Shown one piece after another: positions 30,500-34,815 of a DNA stretch of 34,815 nucleotides. Position 1 is the first letter of the stretch. Each line of letters begins with the position of its first letter. Both the position numbers and the translations under genes were made by a program. Origin of the DNA: Streptomyces novaecaesareae (lineage in GTDB: Bacteria > Actinomycetota > Actinomycetes > Streptomycetales > Streptomycetaceae). The notes beneath the pieces are model-generated. The model made no database searches, was not told the DNA's origin, and saw nothing but the letters and a program-made list of their open reading frames with translations. Location: positions 1 through 34,815 of the forward strand of contig NZ_JNWQ01000069.1 in NCBI RefSeq assembly GCF_000716875.1. The letters run 5' to 3'.

Positions 30500-31417
30500 A
30501 TGGATTTGCGACGGATGCGCTACTTCTCCGTACTGGCCGAGGAGTTGAACTTCACCCGGGCGGCCCGGCGGCTGCACGTGGCGCAGCCGGCGCTCAGCCA
30601 GCAGATCAAGGCCCTGGAACGGCAGCTCGGCGCGCAGCTGATCGAGCGCACCAGCAAGGGCTGCGTCCTGACGCCGATCGGCCGCGCCGTCGCCGAGGAG
30701 GCCCGGCGGGTGCTGCGTGAGGTGGCGGCGGCCGAGGAGCGGGTCGCGGCGGTGGTCCGGGGGCGGGAGGGCCGTCTGCGGGTGGCGTACACCCGTTCCG
30801 CGCGGGGCGGGGTCTGCGACGCCCTGGTGACGGAGTTCCGCAACCGGTACCCGCGGCTGGACGTCGCGCTGCAGACCGGTTGGACGGCGCACAACGCGGC
30901 CGAACTCCTCGCCGGGCGGCTGGACGCGGCCTTCGTCCGGCCTCCGCTCGACGTCCCGGGGCTCGACTGCCGGATCATCGCGGAGGAGGAGCTCCTGCTC
31001 GCGGTTCCGGCCGGCCATCCGCTCGCCCGCAGCCGGGCGCGGATCGGCCGGCGCCGCATCGTCGACGAGCCGGTGGTGTTGTGGCCGCGGGAGAACGGTC
31101 CGGGGATGCACGCGCTGATCACCGGGCAGCTGTGGCCCGACCGGGCGCCGCGGATCGTCCGCGAGGAGCCGGACGACGAGCAGTTGCTGCTGGCCGTGGC
31201 GGCCGGCTACGGCATCGCGCCGATCCCGGAGGGCCGGGCCCGCGTCTTCCGGATTCCCGGGGTGTGCCTGCGCAGGCTGACGCCGCCGGTGCCCACCGTC
31301 ACCCTGGGCCTCGCCCACAATCCGAGGACCGCTCCTCCGGCGGTCCAACTGCTCCTCGCGATGGCCCCTCCGCTCGCGGGAACCGCAGCGGAGGCGACCT
31401 CCGACCAGAGCCTCTGA
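30500..31417 (+). CDS. LysR family transcriptional regulator
   Basis: The 305-residue protein has a standard LysR winged helix at residues 1-60 (LRRMRYFSVLAEELNFTRAA, then VAQPALSQQIKALERQLG) and a two-lobed effector domain ending near residue 290. The ATG at 30500 has no Shine-Dalgarno; a TATCAT hexamer sits 6 bases upstream, which fits a leaderless mRNA. It diverges from the D-amino-acid oxidase gene across the palindrome at 30475-30491. Its effector is probably an amino acid or a keto acid, but that is inferred only from the neighbour. Confidence 0.92.
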   Translation: MDLRRMRYFSVLAEELNFTRAARRLHVAQPALSQQIKALERQLGAQLIERTSKGCVLTPIGRAVAEEARRVLREVAAAEERVAAVVRGREGRLRVAYTRSARGGVCDALVTEFRNRYPRLDVALQTGWTAHNAAELLAGRLDAAFVRPPLDVPGLDCRIIAEEELLLAVPAGHPLARSRARIGRRRIVDEPVVLWPRENGPGMHALITGQLWPDRAPRIVREEPDDEQLLLAVAAGYGIAPIPEGRARVFRIPGVCLRRLTPPVPTVTLGLAHNPRTAPPAVQLLLAMAPPLAGTAAEATSDQSL

Positions 31418-31479
31418 CCAGGGCGTCTGACCAGGCCCCGCGGGTGCCACCGTGCCCGTGCCCGCGGGCGCGACCGTGT

Positions 31480-31505
31480 CCGCCCCCGCGGGGCCGCGGG
31501 GGCGG
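31480..31505. terminator. GC hairpin between convergent lysR and DPBB genes
   Basis: CCGCCCCCGCG (31480-31490) pairs with CGCGGGGGCGG (31495-31505) over 11 bp with a GGGC loop. It lies between the LysR stop at 31417 and the convergent DPBB gene ending at 31541 and can serve both. Confidence 0.65.
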
Positions 31506-31540
31506 GCAGCGGGGGCGGGCAGCGGCGTCGGCGGGGCCGG

Positions 31541-32026
31541 TCAGCCGATGGTGGAGCCGGTGATCGGGGCGGAGAGCTCGACGGTCTCGCCCTTGAGGCC
31601 GGCCTTGACGAACTGCCAGGTGAGGCCGCTGATGACGCCCTTGCCGAGCGGGGCCAGCTTGGCGAAGGCGGGCTGGCTGAGGTCGATGTGGGTGGAGTCG
31701 CAGGAGGGGCACTGGTCCTTCACCGGGACGGTGATGGTCTTGCCCTGGTAGGTCACCTTGACCGAAATGCCCTTACAGACCGGGTCGTTGTTCGGGTTGG
31801 CGGTGGTCCACCAGGTGTGCGAGACGGCGACCAGCATCTGCGAGGAGGCGTTGATCTGGGTGCCGCAGGCGCCGTAGCCCGAGTCGTTGTAGTAGGTGGC
31901 CTTGCCGGTCATGGGCTTGTTGATCGGGATCGCGGCACTGGCGGTGCCGGCGGTGAAGGCGATGAGAGCGGCTGCGGCGAGCGGGGCGCCCGCGAGGATC
32001 CTGAGGTTCTTGCCGATGGCGCGCAT
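31541..32026 (-). CDS. Secreted DPBB protein of the Streptomyces papain inhibitor (expansin-like) type
   Basis: The 161-residue protein starts at ATG 32026 behind GGAGGG. A Sec signal peptide (core LAGAPLAAAALIAFTAG) is cut after ASA at about residue 31. The mature part is a double-psi beta-barrel: GKATYYNDSGYGACGT, then TWWTTANPNNDPVCKG and VPVKDQCPSCDSTHIDLS, which closely resembles the papain inhibitor of Streptomyces mobaraensis. The Cys and the HIDLS stretch are shared with expansin and RlpA folds. It should be an extracellular protease inhibitor or a cell-wall-active protein. It stands alone and convergent to lysR. Confidence 0.88.
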   Translation of the reverse strand: MRAIGKNLRILAGAPLAAAALIAFTAGTASAAIPINKPMTGKATYYNDSGYGACGTQINASSQMLVAVSHTWWTTANPNNDPVCKGISVKVTYQGKTITVPVKDQCPSCDSTHIDLSQPAFAKLAPLGKGVISGLTWQFVKAGLKGETVELSAPITGSTIG

Positions 32027-32424
32027 GGTTCGTTCCCTCCGGTTGCAGTGCTGTGCTGCTGACAGGGCATGCTGATCATGGGCATGACAGAGAGAAGTCG
32101 CGTCGTCCGTACGGAAGTTCGGCGACTCGGTGCCCGCCCGGTGAAGGGAACGTATGCGCTCGTCCTCGGTATGGTCCAGACCTCTACGATGTTGGCATGA
32201 ACACAAGGCAAGGATCTTTACTAATGTGGCCGAAGGGGCGAAGATACGTGACCGCAGCCCCCACGGCAGCCACGGCAGCCACGGCAGCCACGGACCGTAG
32301 CGCCGCGGCGCGCCGCCGTCGAGTGGCGCCGGACGTCCGGGAACGGCCCCCCGGGATCCCCCCACCCGGGTTACCCTCGTCCCGCGCGGCGACCGTCCCG
32401 CGCGGGAGACCGAGGGGGGAACGG
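32027..32424. other. Intergenic region with possible leaderless start and DasR-like site
   Basis: This 398-base gap contains a TACGAT hexamer (32185-32190) placed 6 bases before an ATG at 32197. That ATG is in frame with the phosphopantetheinyl transferase at 32425, so the real protein could carry 76 extra, low-complexity, Ala/Arg/Pro-rich residues. Three 9-bp repeats (CACGGCAGC at 32262, 32271 and 32280) lie inside that extension. GGTCCAGACC at 32173-32182 resembles a DasR site. No other gene is supported. Confidence 0.5.
32170..32185. promoter_or_regulatory. Possible DasR (dre-like) site
   Basis: The palindrome core GGTC-CA-GACC inside this 16-mer matches the DasR consensus GGTC-TA-GACC at 9 of 10 positions, and the whole 16-mer at about 12 of 16. 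It overlaps the spacer of a possible promoter for the downstream gene. DasR controls GlcNAc and chitin metabolism in Streptomyces. A single imperfect match is weak evidence. Confidence 0.3.
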
Positions 32425-33078
32425 GTGATCGGGGACCTGCTGCCGGACGCCGTGGTGACCGAGGTGGCGTACGACGACCCGCCGGAGGCCCGACTGGAGC
32501 CCGAGGAGGAGGCCGTCCTGGCCCGGGCCGTCGACAAGCGGCGCCGCGAGTTCACCACCGTCCGCCACTGCGCCCGGGCCGCGCTCACCCGGCTCGGCGT
32601 GCCCTACCGCCCGCTCGTCCCGGGCCTGCGCGGCGCGCCGAGCTGGCCGGACACCGTGGTCGGCAGCCTCACCCACTGCGACGGCTTCCGCGCGGCCGCC
32701 GTGGCCCGGGCCGGCACCCTGGCCTCCGTCGGCATCGACGCCGAACCGGCCGCGCCGCTGCCGGAGGGCGTCCTGGACGTCGTCGCGCTGCCGGTCGAGC
32801 AGAAGCGGCTCGCCACGCTGGCCGCCGCGCACCCGGGCACACCGTGGGACCGCATCCTGTTCAGCGCCAAGGAGTCGGTGTACAAGGCGTGGTTCCCGCT
32901 GACCGAGCTGTTCCTGGAGTTCAGCGAGGCCGAGCTGGACCTCTCCCCCGACGGCACCTTCACCGCCCGCCTGCTCGTCCCCGGCCCGGTGGTCGGCGGG
33001 CGCCACGTCGAGGGCTTCGACGGCCGCTGGGCCGTCCGGGACGGGCTGCTGGCCACCGCCATCGCCGTCGAGCCGTAG
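32425..33078 (+). CDS. 4'-phosphopantetheinyl transferase (EntD/Sfp type)
   Basis: The core protein from GTG 32425 (G-rich ribosome site GGGGGGAA ahead) has 217 residues. GIDAEP at about residues 103-108 holds the metal ligand D105, and FSAKESVYKAWFPL holds K149, E150 and K154, the second metal and CoA motif. Upstream are LTHC and the RHCARAALTRLG segment of the EntD subfamily. It moves the phosphopantetheine arm of CoA onto carrier proteins of polyketide, peptide or fatty acid synthases. No such synthase lies in the window, so it may serve distant clusters. An in-frame ATG at 32197 could extend it by 76 residues. Confidence 0.9.
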   Translation: MIGDLLPDAVVTEVAYDDPPEARLEPEEEAVLARAVDKRRREFTTVRHCARAALTRLGVPYRPLVPGLRGAPSWPDTVVGSLTHCDGFRAAAVARAGTLASVGIDAEPAAPLPEGVLDVVALPVEQKRLATLAAAHPGTPWDRILFSAKESVYKAWFPLTELFLEFSEAELDLSPDGTFTARLLVPGPVVGGRHVEGFDGRWAVRDGLLATAIAVEP

Positions 33079-33128
33079 GAGCCCCCGCCGCGAACCCCCG
33101 TTCGTGGCCCGGGCATATCCTCGACCCC

Positions 33129-33512
33129 GTGACGGTGACCTATGTGATCGACGGCAGGAAGATCGGCACCCTGGAGGACTTCTGGGATGTCGTCGGGCAG
33201 GAGATCGGCGTCGACGGCTACTTCGGCCGCAACCTCGACGCCTTCGCCGACTGCCTGCGCGGCGGCTACGGCACGCCCGAGGACGGGGACTGGGTCATCG
33301 AGTGGCGCGACCACGAGGTCTCCCGCCGCAACCTCGGCCACCCGGAGACGGCACGCCAACTGGAGCTGAGGCTGGGCCGCTGCCACCCGGCCAACCGCGG
33401 GCAGGTCGCCGCCGAGCTGGCCGCCGCCCGCGCGGGGAAGGGGCCGACGGTCTTCGACTGGCTGGTCCGGATCATCGAGGAGGAGCACCCGGGGGGCCTG
33501 CGCCTCGCGTAG
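33129..33512 (+). CDS. Barstar-like ribonuclease inhibitor
   Basis: The 127-residue protein reads YVIDGRKIGTLEDFWDVVGQEI, then GYFGRNLDAFADCLRGGYGTP, the barstar pattern in which the Asp/Trp-rich helix plugs a barnase active site. The GTG at 33129 has no Shine-Dalgarno; a TATCCT hexamer lies 7 bases upstream, which fits a leaderless mRNA. The C-terminal 50 residues are longer than in classical barstar (about 90 residues). No RNase gene is next to it, so it may neutralise a ribonuclease encoded elsewhere or delivered by a neighbouring cell. Confidence 0.85.
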   Translation: MTVTYVIDGRKIGTLEDFWDVVGQEIGVDGYFGRNLDAFADCLRGGYGTPEDGDWVIEWRDHEVSRRNLGHPETARQLELRLGRCHPANRGQVAAELAAARAGKGPTVFDWLVRIIEEEHPGGLRLA

Positions 33513-33572
33513 GGCGGTCCCCCTCGACCGGCCGCTCCGATGACCCGGCCCTGCCGGTGGACCGGCCCCGGC

Positions 33573-34556
33573 CTACATCACGTCCGAGAGCCGGACGAAG
33601 CGCCGCCCCGCCGCCAGCATCCCCGGCACCGCCGCCGCCACCCCGGGGGCGGTGCCGCCGCCCGGGTGGTTCAGGTGGCCGATGACGATCGCGCCCGGCC
33701 CGGCCGACGCGACCTCCTGGCGCACCTCGGAGGCGCTGAGCGTCGCCCCGCCGTCCCCGTTCACGGTGAAGCCGGCGACGCGTTCGCCCAGGTCGGCGAC
33801 GATCCGGGTGGCGATGTCGTCGTAGTGCGCGGTGCCGGAGCGGAAGAAGCGCGGCGGGTGCCCGAGCAGTCCGGCGAGCTTCCGCGCGTTGCCCGCCACC
33901 TCGTCGTACACCTCGCCGACGTCGCGGGTCCCGGCGATGCCGTAGGCGGAGCGGCCGGTGACGGAGAGCGGACGGTGGACGGTGCCGTGGTTGCCGATCT
34001 CGAACAGCGGGTCGGCGGCGAGCTGCTCGAACTCGTCCGGGTTGGCGTCGATCCAGCGGGCGTTCAGGAAGAGCGTGGCGGGGACGGCGTGCGCGCGCAG
34101 GAAGTCGATCAGGTCGGCGTCGTAGCCGTTGCCGCCGGGGCCGCCGCAGGCGTCGAAGGTGAGTGCCGTCGCGCGCTCGCCGTCGGGCAGCTCGGTGATC
34201 ACCCGGGCGACCTCCAGCCCCCAGTCGGTCGGGGCCGCGTCGCCGTACCGCTCGACCACCTCGGCCCGGGTCGGCTCCTTGCTCGGGGCCGGAGTCCCTG
34301 GGGCCGGAGTCGCCGGGGCGGCGGGCTCGGGAGTGGCAGGAGTCGGGCCGGCCGTGGCTGTCGGCACGGCGGCGGCCTCCTCAGGTATGCCCGATGCCGC
34401 GACGGCAGCTGTGCCGGGCTCCGCAGCGGCATCCGGCACCGACGCGGAGGCCGGCGGCGCGGCCGATCCCCCGCCCGTCGCCACCGTCCTGGCCCCGCAT
34501 CCCGCCAACGCGCCCCCGGCCACCACCATGAGCAGCGTCCGCCGACTCACCGCCAC
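33573..34556 (-). CDS. Polysaccharide deacetylase lipoprotein
   Basis: The 327-residue protein starts at GTG 34556 behind GGGAGG. The signal sequence has SRRTLL followed by a hydrophobic stretch and lipobox LAGC with C20, so a Tat-exported lipoprotein is possible. A linker of about 75 residues rich in Ala and Pro follows. The NodB domain starts with ALTFDACGG (metal Asp), then NHGTVHRPLS with the two metal histidines, and FFRSGTAHYD. It removes acetyl groups from a cell-wall or surface polysaccharide at the outer membrane face. Near the end, IVIGHLNHPGGGT is the usual final motif region. Confidence 0.9.
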   Translation of the reverse strand: MAVSRRTLLMVVAGGALAGCGARTVATGGGSAAPPASASVPDAAAEPGTAAVAASGIPEEAAAVPTATAGPTPATPEPAAPATPAPGTPAPSKEPTRAEVVERYGDAAPTDWGLEVARVITELPDGERATALTFDACGGPGGNGYDADLIDFLRAHAVPATLFLNARWIDANPDEFEQLAADPLFEIGNHGTVHRPLSVTGRSAYGIAGTRDVGEVYDEVAGNARKLAGLLGHPPRFFRSGTAHYDDIATRIVADLGERVAGFTVNGDGGATLSASEVRQEVASAGPGAIVIGHLNHPGGGTAPGVAAAVPGMLAAGRRFVRLSDVM

Positions 34557-34759
34557 GCCCGCCTCCCGGCCCTTATCTGGTCAAATAATCCGATTACATG
34601 ACTATGAACCGACCATTCGTCACTCCCCGCAACTCGCCGCCGCCCCCGCCGGACGCCTCTTCACCGACCCGCCCGGCCCCCGTGGGCCCCGACTCACCCC
34701 CGGTTCACTCGCCGGGGTAGGCAGGCGAACGACCCGCCCGCCGCGACCCGGAGACCACG

Positions 34760-34779
34760 ATGCCGACCGAGCCCAACAC
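34760..34779 (+). CDS. Start of a truncated gene at the contig end
   Basis: ATG at 34760 follows CGGAGA by 5 bases and opens a frame reading MPTEPN before the adapter begins at 34780. Only about six genuine codons are present, so no function can be given. Any longer translation contains adapter-derived residues (SLIHI in another frame). Confidence 0.35.
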
Positions 34780-34815
34780 CTGTCTCTTATACACATCTGA
34801 CGCTGCCGACGAGCG
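34780..34815 (+). other. Nextera transposase adapter (sequencing artefact)
   Basis: CTGTCTCTTATACACATCT (34780-34798) is the reverse complement of the Tn5 mosaic end, and GACGCTGCCGACGA (34799-34812) is the Illumina Nextera Read 1/i5-side adapter. The last three bases (GCG) could begin an index. This is not part of the genome. Confidence 0.97.

Noticed and set aside
29384..31450. A 688-codon extended version of the D-amino-acid oxidase
   Set aside because: The extension is antisense to the LysR gene and the DAAO fold begins exactly at the GTG with a strong ribosome site at 30373.
32262..32288. The CACGGCAGC repeats as a small CRISPR-like or iteron array
   Set aside because: There are only three contiguous 9-bp units without spacers and no cas or rep gene. 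It is a simple slippage repeat.
34606..34722. A 38-residue Pro-rich open frame starting MNRPFVTPRN
   Set aside because: It has no ribosome site and no sign of coding beyond GC bias. It was left unannotated.

Overview
The window is about 34.8 kb of very GC-rich DNA. Its third codon positions are strongly G/C, GTG starts are common, Shine-Dalgarno sequences are GGAG-like, and it carries families typical of Streptomycetaceae: a DUF2267 protein, a CGNR/ABATE regulator, a DPBB papain-inhibitor-like secreted protein, XRE-type TPR remnants and MsiK-style sugar uptake without its own ATPase. A Streptomyces or Kitasatospora chromosome is the best reading. The right end is not genomic: the last 36 bases are a Nextera transposase adapter, so the window ends at a contig end.

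Left part (1-3961): a partial CGNR-type regulator diverges from an FAD aromatic monooxygenase across an 8+8 bp inverted repeat. A serine hydrolase and a MerR regulator follow as a two-gene operon. The promoter ahead of it has a MerR-like palindrome between a TTGACC -35 and the expected -10.

Central part (4022-21997): a LacI-controlled glycan locus that I read as a high-mannose N-glycan utilisation system. On the minus strand lie a secreted GH85 endo-beta-N-acetylglucosaminidase, a 1411-residue GH38 alpha-mannosidase and a small ATGA-coupled protein that looks like a degenerate SurA/parvulin protein. On the plus strand lie a lipoprotein sugar binder, two ABC permeases, a GH5 (probably GH5_18) beta-mannosidase, a second GH38 alpha-mannosidase and a ROK sugar kinase. 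Two near-identical palindromes of the form CTAAACCGGTTTAG flank the lacI-type gene and would tie both operons to one repressor. The proposed flow is: the secreted GH85 cuts the chitobiose core, the ABC system imports the glycan, two cytoplasmic alpha-mannosidases trim it, GH5 splits Man-beta-1,4-GlcNAc, and the ROK kinase phosphorylates a released sugar. Behind the kinase is a frameshifted remnant that resembles the C-terminus of mannose-6-phosphate isomerase.

Right part (22058-34779): mostly unlinked accessory and housekeeping genes. In order these are DUF2267, a hotdog thioesterase coupled to a 103-residue unknown protein, a DAO-type oxidoreductase, a flavoprotein joined to a truncated anti-sigma-like ATPase, a TPR remnant with a NUDIX hydrolase and a small internally duplicated protein. 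Then come a zinc-ribbon protein, a D-amino-acid oxidase divergent from a LysR regulator, a secreted papain-inhibitor-like protein, a phosphopantetheinyl transferase, a barstar-like protein and a polysaccharide deacetylase lipoprotein. Several clear hairpin terminators separate convergent units. No rRNA, tRNA, CRISPR array, insertion sequence or complete mobile element was seen.
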